64,000 bases of DNA. Source: Tepidisphaeraceae bacterium. GTDB lineage: Bacteria; Planctomycetota; Phycisphaerae; Tepidisphaerales; Tepidisphaeraceae. The DNA is taken from the NCBI GenBank assembly GCA_035998445.1, contig DASYHQ010000051.1, forward strand, positions 1 to 64,000. Direction: 5' to 3'. A program made the position numbers and the translations under genes. The notes below the pieces were generated by a model. The model searched no databases, was not told where the DNA came from, and worked only from the letters and a program-made list of their open reading frames with translations. Below are positions 7,566 through 16,612 of this stretch, one piece after another. Each line of letters opens with the position of its first letter. Position 1 is the stretch's first letter.

Positions 7566-9137
7566 CTAGATCGGCAAGTGCCGCGCCTGTCGACTCGGCA
7601 GCGCACCGGCGTGCCGGCGGCGGGCGGCGCGGGCATCGTCCTTGTTCACGAAGTCGCGCAGGAAGACTGGCCGATCACCGCGCCCGGCGCGTTGCCAATC
7701 GCGCCAGAGGGATTCGGCCGTCGCGCGTTCGTCAAGGCTCAACCAATCGACGCAGAACCGCAGCACCCCCTCGGCCAGCTCGTGCAGTGGAATGCCGTGC
7801 GCGCGACCAAAGCGCGCGAAGAGCCATTCCGTCATCGCGCGGAAGCTGGCGAACGGTGAAGGTCCGTTGTCGAGCACCCGCGCGGTCGTCTCGACGAAGT
7901 TGCCGCTGTTGGCGATCAGGTCCCAGAAGCGCGCAAAACGCTTCATGCCGAGCATGGCGCCCGCGTCGATCAGCTTCGTCTGTCGCACCTCGTACGGTGG
8001 CGCAGGGTCGTACACCATCTCCCAAGTCGCATCGTGCCGCACGATCGGCGTGCCGCGCAGGCGCTTCAGCATGCCGACTTGGATCTCCTGAGGCCGCAAT
8101 CGCACCAGGCGGTCGAAGCCGCGCGCGAAGCTGGCGATGTCCTCGCCAGGCAGTCCGACGATCAGGTCGGCATGCACGTGAACGCCCGTCTGCTCGCGCA
8201 GCCAGGTGAGGTTCTCCTGGATCTTCGCCACGTCCTGCCGGCGACTGATGAGGGCCGACACGTCCTCGTTGAACGTTTGGATGCCCACCTCGAACTGCAG
8301 CGTGCCTGGCGGGAATTGTGTGATGAGCTCGCGCAGCGGATCGGGCAGGCGATCGGGGATCATCTCGAAGTGCAGGAACAGATCGTCGCTGAGCCGATCG
8401 AGGAAGAAGCGCAAGATGGCGCGGCTGATGTTCAGGTTGAGGTTGAACGTGCGATCGACAAACTTGAACCGCCGCACACCGCGGTCGAGCAGCGACTGCA
8501 TGGCAGCCAGGAACGCATCAGTCGGCACGTTGCGCACCGGCACGTCGAGCGAGGACAGGCAAAACTCGCACTTGAACGGACAGCCGCGCGACGCCTCAAC
8601 GTAAATCACGCGTTGCGCGATATCCACATCGGTATACAAATCGTATGGCAGCGCCACCGTCGGCGACGAAGGTGCAAGTTGCAGCGCCTTTTGCTTCGCG
8701 GCGAACTCCGGTAGATCGGCGGCGATGACCTTCGTCAACGGCCTGCGGTTGGTCAGCAGCTTGTCGCAGAGCGCCGCGAACGCGAGGTCGGCCTCGCCGG
8801 TGATGACGTAGTCGGCCAGGTGCGCGATCTCCTGCTGGTTCGTCTCGTACGACACCTCTGGCCCGCCCAGCACGATCGTCAAGTTTGGGCGCAGCCGCTT
8901 CAGTTCGCGCACCAGTTCGGTCGACTGCGTTACGTTCCAGATGTAGACGCCGATGCCGACGATAATCGGTTCCTGTTTCAGGACTTCTTGCGCAGCCGTC
9001 GGGATAGGGCGCTTGATGTCGAACTCGATCATCGTGGCGTGCGCCGCCAGCGGGCCGAGGTTGGCCATGAGGTAACGCAAGCCGAACGACGCGTGCGCGT
9101 AGCGGGCGTTGAGGGTGGTGAGGACGATCTGCGGCAT
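7566..9137 (-). CDS. B12-binding domain radical SAM protein (DUF4080 type)
   Basis: 523 residues. The N-terminal 150 residues form a cobalamin-binding-like Rossmann domain (GIGVYIWN, LGGPEVSYE). The radical SAM core carries the cluster motif CxxxCxxC at Cys186, Cys190 and Cys193 (EASRGCPFKCEFC), and residues 290-350 include the HADLIVGLPGED segment of the TIM-barrel. The C-terminal 170 residues correspond to the DUF4080 region. These proteins resemble methyltransferases and P-methylases acting on unknown substrates, so the reaction cannot be named. The gene stands alone with an ATG at 9137. Confidence 0.88.
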   Translation of the reverse strand: MPQIVLTTLNARYAHASFGLRYLMANLGPLAAHATMIEFDIKRPIPTAAQEVLKQEPIIVGIGVYIWNVTQSTELVRELKRLRPNLTIVLGGPEVSYETNQQEIAHLADYVITGEADLAFAALCDKLLTNRRPLTKVIAADLPEFAAKQKALQLAPSSPTVALPYDLYTDVDIAQRVIYVEASRGCPFKCEFCLSSLDVPVRNVPTDAFLAAMQSLLDRGVRRFKFVDRTFNLNLNISRAILRFFLDRLSDDLFLHFEMIPDRLPDPLRELITQFPPGTLQFEVGIQTFNEDVSALISRRQDVAKIQENLTWLREQTGVHVHADLIVGLPGEDIASFARGFDRLVRLRPQEIQVGMLKRLRGTPIVRHDATWEMVYDPAPPYEVRQTKLIDAGAMLGMKRFARFWDLIANSGNFVETTARVLDNGPSPFASFRAMTEWLFARFGRAHGIPLHELAEGVLRFCVDWLSLDERATAESLWRDWQRAGRGDRPVFLRDFVNKDDARAARRRHAGALPSRQARHLPI

Positions 9138-9340
9138 CAGGAAGACAAAGTGTATCAGTATAGTCGGCCGATTTCGTCGGTGTGGAGTTCAAGTGTGGCT
9201 GATAGGATGAGCCTGGTAATATGCGCGATCTGTGTATCGTATGTCGGCTGGCGTGCCGGCCGGTGCATTTGAGTATCAGGATTAGCCTGACGGGCCGATG
9301 TCGATAGCGCCATGGCGCGTCGATTGCGACTTTATCACCC

Positions 9341-9835
9341 ATGCCCCCCACGTCGGACCAACTCGTAGCGCAGATCGTCTGGCTGTTCGTGCTGGCGATC
9401 CCCGTGTCGTGCGTCGCGTGGACGGTGACGCACGAAGAGGTATTCCGCGAGCCGCGTGAGTTCTGCCAGCGGAAGAGCCAGTCCTGCAATCGCGTGTTCA
9501 AGCGCAAGTTCTTCTACCTGTTCACCTGCGAGTACTGCTTCAGCCACTACGTGACGATTTTGTTCATCTGGCTGACCGGCTATCGAATGCTGCTGGACGA
9601 CTGGCGCGGTTACGTGCTGGCATTCTTCGGCGTGGTCTGGATCGCCAACGCCTACATGAGCCTGTTTGCCCGCCTGCGCGTCGACATCCGCAGCGAGCGC
9701 GCCGTGGCCGAGGTGCGAGCGAAGGAAGCGGAAGTGAAGGCCAAGCAGATCGAACGCATGAGCGCCGAGCCTGCCGATCGCGCTGCGACGCATGAGAACG
9801 AGGACGGGTCGCGTCCGATAAGAACGTCGATGTGA
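9341..9835 (+). CDS. Small membrane protein of unknown function
   Basis: 164 residues, not recognised. Hydrophobic segments lie near residues 10-27, 68-82 and 88-107. The stretch between the first two is basic and Cys-containing (FCQRKSQSCNRVFKRKFFYLFTCEYCFSHY), where the four Cys might bind metal or form disulfides. The C-terminal third is a charged helix (AVAEVRAKEAEVKAKQIERM) that looks like a coiled coil. It starts with ATG at 9341. The open frame of the following PilZ gene overlaps its stop codon, but the likely PilZ start is 98 bases further on. Confidence 0.65.
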   Translation: MPPTSDQLVAQIVWLFVLAIPVSCVAWTVTHEEVFREPREFCQRKSQSCNRVFKRKFFYLFTCEYCFSHYVTILFIWLTGYRMLLDDWRGYVLAFFGVVWIANAYMSLFARLRVDIRSERAVAEVRAKEAEVKAKQIERMSAEPADRAATHENEDGSRPIRTSM

Positions 9836-9933
9836 GTGGCGTCCCCGCATTCCATAGGCCTCCGCGTTCACCTCATGTCGGCGAATTTCCCCGCTGCAGA
9901 TTTGCCACCCTCACCATTCGAATCGTAGGTTTC

Positions 9934-10410
9934 ATGGACGGCCCGACGAATCGGGCGGGCGGCCCTATTGGGGAAGACGAGTTCGAAAGACAGGATGACA
10001 TGCAACTGGCCCAGGAATCCAACACGGCTCTGATCGACGCGACGGTGTTTCCGCGCGAGGTCGACCTGATCATCTCGGCGTTGGAGGCCGGTGGATCGGG
10101 TGGCGCCGAGAGCCGCGTGCTGCCGCGCTTCCCCTATCGCACCCGGGCGGAACTGCGGTTGTTCAGTGACGGCGGTGGCCAGCGCCCGTGGACGCTGTAC
10201 ACGCGCGACGTGAACCGCCGCGGGCTGGGGTTCGTCACGTCGCACCGGTTGCCGCTGGGCTACGGTGGCGTGTTGAACATCGCCGCGCCGGACGGGCGCG
10301 TGCTGGCGGTCAACTGCACGCTGCTGCGCTGCCGCGAGGCTGCGCCGGGCTGGTTCGAGGGATGCGTCTACTTCAACCGCGACCAAGCCGATTTCGGCGC
10401 GTTGGAGTAA
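9934..10410 (+). CDS. PilZ-domain protein (c-di-GMP receptor-like)
   Basis: 158 residues. PilZ domains bind cyclic di-GMP through an RxxxR motif and a following D/NxSxxG. Here RFPYRTR (around residue 70) and DVNRRGLGF (around 92) fit with the Ser of the second motif replaced by Arg, so affinity may be changed. The beta-barrel continues through VNCTLLRCR and GWFEGCVYF. The N-terminal 60 residues are polar and unassigned. Three starts are possible: 9832 (overlaps the upstream gene), 9934 and 10000; the last has an aggatg upstream and would give just the domain. I chose 9934. Confidence 0.7.
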   Translation: MDGPTNRAGGPIGEDEFERQDDMQLAQESNTALIDATVFPREVDLIISALEAGGSGGAESRVLPRFPYRTRAELRLFSDGGGQRPWTLYTRDVNRRGLGFVTSHRLPLGYGGVLNIAAPDGRVLAVNCTLLRCREAAPGWFEGCVYFNRDQADFGALE

Positions 10411-10473
10411 CGCGGGCCGTTCGTTAAACTCGCACGGGTCCCCCGCGTTTACCCTCACCAGCGGAGCCGGCCC

Positions 10474-11490
10474 ATGCGCGCATTGCACAGCCTGTTGATC
10501 GTCCTCCTGATGTCCACCGGCGCCATCGCGCAGGACGTTCCCCCTTCCCCCACTACCGCACCGGCCGACCAACAGCAGGCCGGTGGTTTTCCGGGCATCG
10601 CGGTCGATGTCGCCGCCAAGCAGGTGCGCGTGGACTGCGAGACGCTGGACGTCGACGCGCCCCTGGAGTTCTTTTGCGTGGTCAGCGGCACCAACGAGCA
10701 CGAGGCGATGCTGCGCTCGCCGATCAAACCGTCACACCTGCACGCGGCGCTGCTGATGCTCGGCCTGCAGCCGGGCGAGCCGGTGCGCTATTCCGAGGCC
10801 ACCGAGAAGTGGATTCCACCGCACGGCCCGCCACTGACGCTGTTCGTTGAGTTCGAGAAGAACGGCAAACGGCAGCGGTATCCCGCGTACCGGTTGCTGC
10901 GCAACGTAAAGACGAAGCAACCGATGCCCCCGACGACGTGGATCTTCGCCGGCAGCCGATTGCTGGACGACAACTCGTACGCCGCCGATGCAACGGGATA
11001 TCTCGTGAGCATCGTGAACTTCAACTACACGGTGATCGACATCCCGATGCTCGCCAGCAGCGCCAACGAGTCGCTGTCGTGGGAGATCAACTCCGACCTC
11101 ATGCCGCCGCACGCCACGAAGGCCACGCTGGTGATCGAGCCGGCCGGTGCCGGTGATGTGGCTCCGCCGAACGGAAGCGGGAATGCCGATCTGGGCACGA
11201 CGTCTACGACGCAGCCGACCGATGATCGCAACACTGGTACGAGACTCTCCGACGTAACGGTGAATGCGGCCGAGATCGACACGTTGCAGTCGGCGTGGGA
11301 GGCCGCGGTGCGGCCGCACCACGCGGCGCTGCGCGAGGCGGCTCAGGCCCACTACGACGTCATCAATTCGATGCGCCGCGAACAGCAGCGCTTGATCGAT
11401 GAGGCTGATCGCATCCAACGCCGCATCGATGAGTTGGAGAAGAGCTATCAGGACATGACCACGCCGCGCCCGTCGGCGATCACACCATGA
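10474..11490 (+). CDS. YdjY-family secreted protein
   Basis: 338 residues with an N-terminal signal peptide (MRALHSLLIVLLMSTGAIAQ, cleavage likely after about residue 20). The segment VDCETLDVDAPLEFFCVV-GTNEHEAML-(x)-KPSHLHAALLMLGL near residues 50-95 is the YdjY domain core, common in planctomycetes, with conserved His and Cys that may bind metal. Its biochemical role is unknown. The C-terminal 70 residues form a predicted coiled coil (REQQRLIDEADRIQRRIDELEKSY). The stop overlaps the ATG of the next gene (ATGA), so the two are translationally coupled and probably work together. Confidence 0.8.
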   Translation: MRALHSLLIVLLMSTGAIAQDVPPSPTTAPADQQQAGGFPGIAVDVAAKQVRVDCETLDVDAPLEFFCVVSGTNEHEAMLRSPIKPSHLHAALLMLGLQPGEPVRYSEATEKWIPPHGPPLTLFVEFEKNGKRQRYPAYRLLRNVKTKQPMPPTTWIFAGSRLLDDNSYAADATGYLVSIVNFNYTVIDIPMLASSANESLSWEINSDLMPPHATKATLVIEPAGAGDVAPPNGSGNADLGTTSTTQPTDDRNTGTRLSDVTVNAAEIDTLQSAWEAAVRPHHAALREAAQAHYDVINSMRREQQRLIDEADRIQRRIDELEKSYQDMTTPRPSAITP

Positions 11491-12191
11491 GCGAGCCAAG
11501 GCACGTTGGCGACTTGATCCGTGTCGCGCGGGCTGTGGCGCCACTGCTCCTCTTGTCGGCGATCGCAATCAGCGCGTGCTGGTTCTTCGCCGGTCCGACG
11601 ATGGGACTGGCGTTCGCGGGATTCGGCATCGTGACGTTGATGGTGCCAACCGGCGCCCTCGATCGGAGCGGCACGACCGGGTCGCTAAAGCAACCAACCC
11701 AAGTGCTGTTGGTGCAAGTCGCAATCGTGCTGCCCGTGCTGGTCGCGTGGGCGTGCGCGACAGTCGTGGGAGCGTGGGATGGTGGCGCGCTAGCGGGGTT
11801 GATGGTGTTGTTGGTGACGTACGCCAGCGCGATCGCGATGACGGCTTGTTTACTCGCGCTCGTTGTTCCACGCGCGATCACAAGTTCTTTCATGACGGTC
11901 GTCGGCATTGCCTGGCTCGCGTGGCCGATCTGGACGGCGCCGTGGATGGGGGAATCATCAGCGAACCGACTGATCGCGGTTCATCCGCTGTTCGCGGTCA
12001 ACCGGGTGACAGGGTTGATCCCTTGGCCGCAACATGAAGTGATCTACGGGCTGACGCGGCTCGGGCAGGATGTGCCTTACGCGCTGCCCAGTAGTGCGCT
12101 GGGCGCGGTTGGTCTGAACGTGCTGGTGATCGTACTCGCACTGGTGCTCCAGTTCGCGGCGCGACGGTACGTTCAACGCCCCACCCGCTGA
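11487..12191 (+). CDS. Integral membrane protein, partner of the YdjY gene
   Basis: 234 residues, not recognised. About six hydrophobic segments are visible (near 18-36, 40-52, 72-95, 98-125, 130-150 and 205-222). There is no known transporter signature. The ATG at 11487 overlaps the upstream stop by 4 bases, pointing to an operon with the YdjY-family protein. The 3' end overlaps the convergent hydrolase gene by 19 bases. A membrane partner for a secreted YdjY protein is a reasonable inference but nothing more. Confidence 0.7.
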   Translation: MSEPRHVGDLIRVARAVAPLLLLSAIAISACWFFAGPTMGLAFAGFGIVTLMVPTGALDRSGTTGSLKQPTQVLLVQVAIVLPVLVAWACATVVGAWDGGALAGLMVLLVTYASAIAMTACLLALVVPRAITSSFMTVVGIAWLAWPIWTAPWMGESSANRLIAVHPLFAVNRVTGLIPWPQHEVIYGLTRLGQDVPYALPSSALGAVGLNVLVIVLALVLQFAARRYVQRPTR

Positions 12192-13021
12192 ACCGGCGCG
12201 TTCCTCACCGGCTTCGTCGCCGGCGTTACAGGTGACGTCGGCGGTGCGACGTCGCGCAGCAGCAGCGGCGCCAGCACGTCCTCGGCGAACGTCATGCGCA
12301 TCGGGCCGATGTGGTCGCCGAGGTTGCCATACTTCAGGAAGGCCGGGTCGTACGGGAACTGAACGAACTTCTCGTACTGCTCGGCGTCCGCGGTCGGCGG
12401 AACGACGAACCCGACGCGCCCGCCGGCCTCCACCTTCTTCCCGTCAATCGTACCGAACATCTTCGTGCCCACGCCGAGCACGAGCGTGTCGTTCATGCTC
12501 GTGAACGCGTACGCCTTATGCTCGACGTGTCGCAGCGCCTCGCTCAGGTCGTAGTCTGGCGACAGCGCCGACGACAGCAGTACGAGGTTGTGTACCTTCA
12601 CCTCGGGTGGCAGCGATTCCAGCGCCCAGACGGCGATGCCCGTGCCGCCGCTGTGCGCGACAAGGTTGATCTGGCGGCGCGGGTTGCGGGCGGCGATATC
12701 GGTGATCAGCTGCGCGACGTGCCTGGCCTGCTGGCGGTTGCGCTTGATCGCCAGCAGCGCGTTCAGGCCCGGATCGTTCTCGGTCCAGTCGTACGTGTCG
12801 TGCTCCGTGAACCCGCCGAACTGCAGGCCACGCACCATGGCGCGGTCCAACCCGCGTCGGCCACCAATGCCGGGCAGGTGCAGCACGTAGGGCACCGCAG
12901 GGGCGGCTTGCGCCTGCGGCTGTTGTTCGGGCGTCGCGTTCGCCTGTGCGGACAGCTGTGCGGGCAACAGCAGGCAGCAATGCATGATCAGCAGAACGGT
13001 GGCGTGTGATGGAAAGTTCAT
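12173..13021 (-). CDS. Secreted alpha/beta-hydrolase-like protein A
   Basis: 282 residues with a signal peptide (hydrophobic MHCCLLLPAQLSAQA, residues 13-27). The alpha/beta-hydrolase core shows LHLPGIGG near residue 48 as oxyanion-side strand and LVAHSGGTG near 120 as a nucleophile elbow (HSGG). A conserved YDLSEALRHVEHKAYAF follows and the final catalytic His could be the one in GDHIGPM. It may be an esterase or lipase on the outside of the cytoplasmic membrane. Its ATG overlaps the stop of the paralogue at 13018, forming a two-gene operon. Confidence 0.72.
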   Translation of the reverse strand: MNFPSHATVLLIMHCCLLLPAQLSAQANATPEQQPQAQAAPAVPYVLHLPGIGGRRGLDRAMVRGLQFGGFTEHDTYDWTENDPGLNALLAIKRNRQQARHVAQLITDIAARNPRRQINLVAHSGGTGIAVWALESLPPEVKVHNLVLLSSALSPDYDLSEALRHVEHKAYAFTSMNDTLVLGVGTKMFGTIDGKKVEAGGRVGFVVPPTADAEQYEKFVQFPYDPAFLKYGNLGDHIGPMRMTFAEDVLAPLLLRDVAPPTSPVTPATKPVRNAPVQRVGR

Positions 13022-13824
13022 GGTGATGGCGTTTCGGACAAACTGATGGACTGCGCCTCAAGCGCCATCTGAGTCAGCAGTGGCGCGATGTACCCGCTGG
13101 CGAAGCGCACGCCCATGGCGCCGGTGTGGTCGCCCGGATGATTATACCGGCCCCACCACGCGGGGTCGTATGCAACGCTCTTCAACTTGCGGTACTGCGC
13201 TGCGTCGCGCGCGTCGCGCGGCAACATAAACCCGCCGTACCCGGCGGCAGCGACGTGCTTGCGGTCGATCGTGCCCCACGTGCTCGTGCCCCACCCTAAC
13301 ACGAACCCGTCACGCGGGCTGTGGAACGCCAGCATCTGACCGCGCACGCGCATCAACGCGCGCGACAGGTCGTAGTCCGGCGACAGCGCGGGGCAGATCA
13401 GCACAACGGCCTCCACCATCACGTCGGCGGGCAGCGCTTCCAATGCCCACACCGCCGGGCCCGCCCCACCACTGTCGCTGCTGAGGAAGATCGGTCGATT
13501 GGGATTGGCGCGGGCGAAGGTGGTCAGTTCCTCGGCCAGTTCACGGGCGGCCTGGCGATTGTCCTCGTAGGCGCGCAGTGCCTTGAACCACCAGTTGCGG
13601 CCCGTCCAGTCGTAAAGGTGCACGTCGGCATCGAAGCCACCAACCTGCAAGGCCGACATGTACGAGCGCTCGAGCGGCATGTCGCCGGCGATGCCGGGAA
13701 GGTGAACCAGCATCGGCTTAGGGTCGAGCGGCACCGTGTCGCGGCGGATCGCGCAGCCGCCGATCATCATCACCAGCAGCGGGATGATGATGGACCGAAC
13801 GAGCAGCGGTGGCGCAACGAGCAT
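13018..13824 (-). CDS. Lipoprotein alpha/beta-hydrolase-like protein B (paralogue of A)
   Basis: 268 residues from ATG 13824. The N-terminus carries a hydrophobic stretch ending IGGC, a lipobox, so the protein is probably a lipoprotein anchored at Cys24. The body aligns with protein A along its length (LVHLPGIAGDM, DWTGRNWW, ALSPDYDLSRALMRV, GDHTGAM), but the nucleophile elbow reads SSDSGGAG instead of AHSGGTG. The Ser is kept, the preceding His becomes Asp. A longer GTG start at 13863 is possible. Its stop overlaps the start of protein A (ATGA). Confidence 0.7.
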   Translation of the reverse strand: MLVAPPLLVRSIIIPLLVMMIGGCAIRRDTVPLDPKPMLVHLPGIAGDMPLERSYMSALQVGGFDADVHLYDWTGRNWWFKALRAYEDNRQAARELAEELTTFARANPNRPIFLSSDSGGAGPAVWALEALPADVMVEAVVLICPALSPDYDLSRALMRVRGQMLAFHSPRDGFVLGWGTSTWGTIDRKHVAAAGYGGFMLPRDARDAAQYRKLKSVAYDPAWWGRYNHPGDHTGAMGVRFASGYIAPLLTQMALEAQSISLSETPSP

Positions 13825-14052
13825 TGCAAACCTAGTGGATAAACGAAACTTGTTCCGACCCACATGTGGGGCACGGTCGAATCATATGCGGGCGAGGTTG
13901 AATCAGGCGACGGGTTATCGGGCGTAAAAATATCTTGGGGGACGACATCAGTATTATTGTTTTGACGTAGCGAACGCGGCGTGTCCATGGTCAACGGACG
14001 CGTCCAAACGGTGTGGTGGGCGTTCCTGAGATCGAAGCCGTTGACGGCATAT

Positions 14053-14090
14053 AGAAGAACTGGCCGCTGAAGCGGCCAGTCCGGCGAGGG
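14053..14090. repeat. Dispersed 'actggccgct' hairpin repeat, copy 2
   Basis: agaagaactggccgctgaagcggccagtccggcgagg. The core actggccgct-ga-agcggccagt is a perfect 10-bp stem. It is nearly identical to copy 3 at 35758-35796. Confidence 0.7.
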
Positions 14091-14112
14091 GTTGGGAGCG
14101 CGTTTAGCTGCT

Positions 14113-14802
14113 TTAGGCCATAGCGTCGACGACGGCCACTGAGGCGCTCATGCCAAGACGGTCGGCACCAGCATCGAACATCGCGAGTGCGGTCGGCAGG
14201 TCGCGAATGCCACCGGACGCTTTGACCAGCAGACCCTGGCCATACTTCTTCATCAGGCGCACGGCTTCCAGGCTCGCCCCACCGGCCGGGTGGAAGCCGG
14301 TGCTTGTCTTGATGAAGTCACAGCCACTCTCGCGCACCGCTCGGCAAGCAACCTCGAGCGACCGCTCTCCCGCATCGTTCCCCGCCTTCAGCAGCGCGGC
14401 CGACTCGACAATCACCTTCACTACCACATCTTTGCGAGCTGCGCGCACGGCTCGCACGACTTCAATCAGTTCCGCCCTTGCGGCATCCAAATCGAACTGC
14501 ATCAGGTACGGCAAGTGCGCAACCACGTCGACCTCGTCGGCTCCTTCCTTTACGGATGAGGTTGCCTCGATCGCTTTCACGGTCGCTTTCGATGTGCCAT
14601 GCGGAAACGCGGTGACGGTGCAGGTGAGCACGTTCGTGCCCTGCAACCCTTCGGCGACGGTTGCCACCCAAATTGGCGCGACGCAGACCGATGCGAACTG
14701 ATGCTGTCTCGCTTCGGCGATGTTTTGCTGCACTTCCATGGCCGTTGCTTCGGGCTTAAGAATGGTGTGATCAATCTTGGCGGCGAGTTCTGAAGAGGTC
14801 AT
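14113..14802 (-). CDS. deoC: Deoxyribose-phosphate aldolase
   Basis: 229 residues, normal length. DeoC splits 2-deoxyribose 5-phosphate into glyceraldehyde 3-phosphate and acetaldehyde in nucleoside catabolism. The Schiff-base Lys165 is in CDFIKTSTGF, the catalytic Asp92 is in DEVDVVAHL and the second Lys194 is in LLVKASGGIR. IDHTILKPEAT at residues 10-20 is also diagnostic. It starts at ATG 14802. No other deo gene or nucleoside phosphorylase is next to it; a roughly 880-base gap lies upstream. Confidence 0.95.
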   Translation of the reverse strand: MTSSELAAKIDHTILKPEATAMEVQQNIAEARQHQFASVCVAPIWVATVAEGLQGTNVLTCTVTAFPHGTSKATVKAIEATSSVKEGADEVDVVAHLPYLMQFDLDAARAELIEVVRAVRAARKDVVVKVIVESAALLKAGNDAGERSLEVACRAVRESGCDFIKTSTGFHPAGGASLEAVRLMKKYGQGLLVKASGGIRDLPTALAMFDAGADRLGMSASVAVVDAMA

Positions 14803-15679
14803 GGTTGGATGTTCTAGCAGATCGGATCGTCCTGTTCTTCCGGTTTGATAGATAACAAATATTGAGGTGCTTCTGAAGTGTCTCGTACCTTCGGGATGTC
14901 GGGTTCAGGCCGACACGTTTCGGATGGTTTAGTCTCTATCGCTACAAGGGATACGGTGGACTAATGCGATGAATATGGGGTCGAGTATGGTCAGTCGATT
15001 GTCTTAGTCGTATATGTGCGTATCGATTTCCGATCGTCGACGCTGGCACCACAGGCGCCTGTAGCACGAAGGGGCGCTGAAGGCTTGGGAGGTTCGACCT
15101 CGACTGCTGCCCGCGTGTGGCAGGTCGAGAGTGTGCACGCGATCCGCAACCCTCCCCTGCTCCGTCTGGTTTGGTGACTCCCGGGCGGTGGTTTTCCAAT
15201 AGGCATGCGTTTATGTGGGAGGATCGTCAGGGCGAGGGAGTCTCCCGGCAAAGGTTGACTTTGGTTTGCTGCGGTTGCGGGATTTAGCCCTTGATGTGCT
15301 GAGAATTGTTGGGGTGTCTGTGACTTTGCCCGATTGGTATCTAGCGTGTTTGCACCTTCTAGTTTAGAAACTGGCTTGCGTGCCACGGTTCGGTACTCCA
15401 ATCCGTGCTGATGCACAAGAGCGCGGTTTGGAGTACCAGAGCACGGTACCCAGCTCTAACGTGCCGGCGTGGCTGGCCGCAAAAGCGTATAGCACGCTCT
15501 AGTCATACATCGCAGGCGGACTTATCTATCGAGGTCGGTTTGCGGCGGACTCTGGTGTGGCTGGTTGGACTACCCCCTGCAGTAACATTTGCGGGCTTGG
15601 GGGGCGGGAATGTTGGGAGGTATGCCGCGGGACCGAAGGGTGATGTTCCACGTGGAACATCACCCTGGGTCTTTAAATC
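14803..15679. other. Long intergenic region between deoC and parB, containing parS-1
   Basis: 877 bases without a convincing gene. The plus strand here is noticeably richer in G and T than in C and A, line after line. Short open frames exist but have no ribosome sites and no recognisable product. A parS palindrome lies at 15644-15659, close to the parB stop. I looked for DnaA boxes (TTATNCACA), for a tRNA fold and for RNase P or tmRNA signatures and saw none. Confidence 0.6.
15644..15659. promoter_or_regulatory. parS site 1 (ParB-binding palindrome)
   Basis: TGTTCCACGTGGAACA is a perfect 16-bp palindrome matching the well-known chromosomal parS consensus (TGTTCCACGTGGAAC as in Caulobacter/Pseudomonas; TGTTTCACGTGAAACA in Bacillus). 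It lies 21 bases beyond the 3' end of parB. Confidence 0.93.
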
Positions 15680-16612
15680 TTACGGTTCTACATCAACGCC
15701 GAGCCGGGTCATCAATTCATCGAACTGGTCGAGTGAACCGTAATGCATGGTGATCCGCCCTCTCCCCTTCGATCCTGACGTTCGGATTTGCACCTTCAAG
15801 CCCAGCTGGCGTGCGACCGATCGTTCAAGATCGTTCAGATGTGGCGAATCAGATTTCGATTTCGTTGATGCTGTGGTCGCCGTTGGATCTTGAACGAGGC
15901 GCTCTAGATTGCGAACGGACAGGCCTTGGGCAACCGCCAGCTCAGCCAGGCGGAGCTGTTCGCCTGCGTCGCTGACCCCCGCTAAGACTTTTCCGTGCCC
16001 TAGGGTAAGACGGCCATCGCCGATCATCTGCTGCACGTCCTTCTGCAGGTCCAACAAGCGAGTGAAGTTCGCGATGCCACTACGGTCTTCTCCCAATCGA
16101 CCTGCGAGCTCCGCTTGCGTCAGGCCGAGTTGATTCATCAGCGTGCGGTACCCATTCGCCCGGTCGATTGGATTCAGGTCCTCCCTTTGAATATTCTCAA
16201 CGAGCGCGAGTTGTGCTTGGGTGAGGCCATCCACGTCTCGGATTATCGCGGGAATCTCTTTCAACCCCGCCAGTTTCGCCGCCCTCAATCGTCGTTCCCC
16301 GGCGACCAGCTCATATTGATCGCCTTGCCGACGAACGAGGATGGGCTGGATTAATCCGTTCGCTTTTAAGCTGGCAGCAAGTTCAATGAGAGATGCTTCT
16401 GGAAACGAGCGGCGTGGCTGGTGCGGATTCGGCACCACGGCGTCGACGGGAACCGTCGCAGGGGCGGCATCGGTTCGATCCTGTCCGACCGGGTTCTCGG
16501 CCGCCTTTTTCTCGAGCTCCACCGCCGGGGGGGCGGCCGTTGTAGCGGGCTCCTCGTTAACGGAGATCAAGCTGCTCAGGCCACGCCCTAATCGCGATTT
16601 CATTTTTGACAT
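15680..16612 (-). CDS. parB: Chromosome-partitioning protein ParB
   Basis: 310 residues. ParB is a CTP-dependent clamp that loads at parS, spreads and helps segregate origins. The N-terminus RLGRGLSSLI is the typical short ParA-interacting tail, followed by a low-complexity linker. The CTP-binding/Srx-like domain starts at about residue 58 (NPHQPRRSF), with the arginine patch GERRLRAA at 105-112. The helix-turn-helix region lies at about 160-195 and the C-terminal dimerisation domain after 250. No parA is adjacent, although parA usually lies directly upstream. Two perfect parS sites flank the gene. Starts at ATG 16612 or 16603. Confidence 0.95.
   Translation of the reverse strand: MSKMKSRLGRGLSSLISVNEEPATTAAPPAVELEKKAAENPVGQDRTDAAPATVPVDAVVPNPHQPRRSFPEASLIELAASLKANGLIQPILVRRQGDQYELVAGERRLRAAKLAGLKEIPAIIRDVDGLTQAQLALVENIQREDLNPIDRANGYRTLMNQLGLTQAELAGRLGEDRSGIANFTRLLDLQKDVQQMIGDGRLTLGHGKVLAGVSDAGEQLRLAELAVAQGLSVRNLERLVQDPTATTASTKSKSDSPHLNDLERSVARQLGLKVQIRTSGSKGRGRITMHYGSLDQFDELMTRLGVDVEP

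Noticed and set aside
14942-15743. Small genes in the deoC-parB gap
   Set aside because: Three short open frames have no ribosome sites, no motifs and an unusual base composition.
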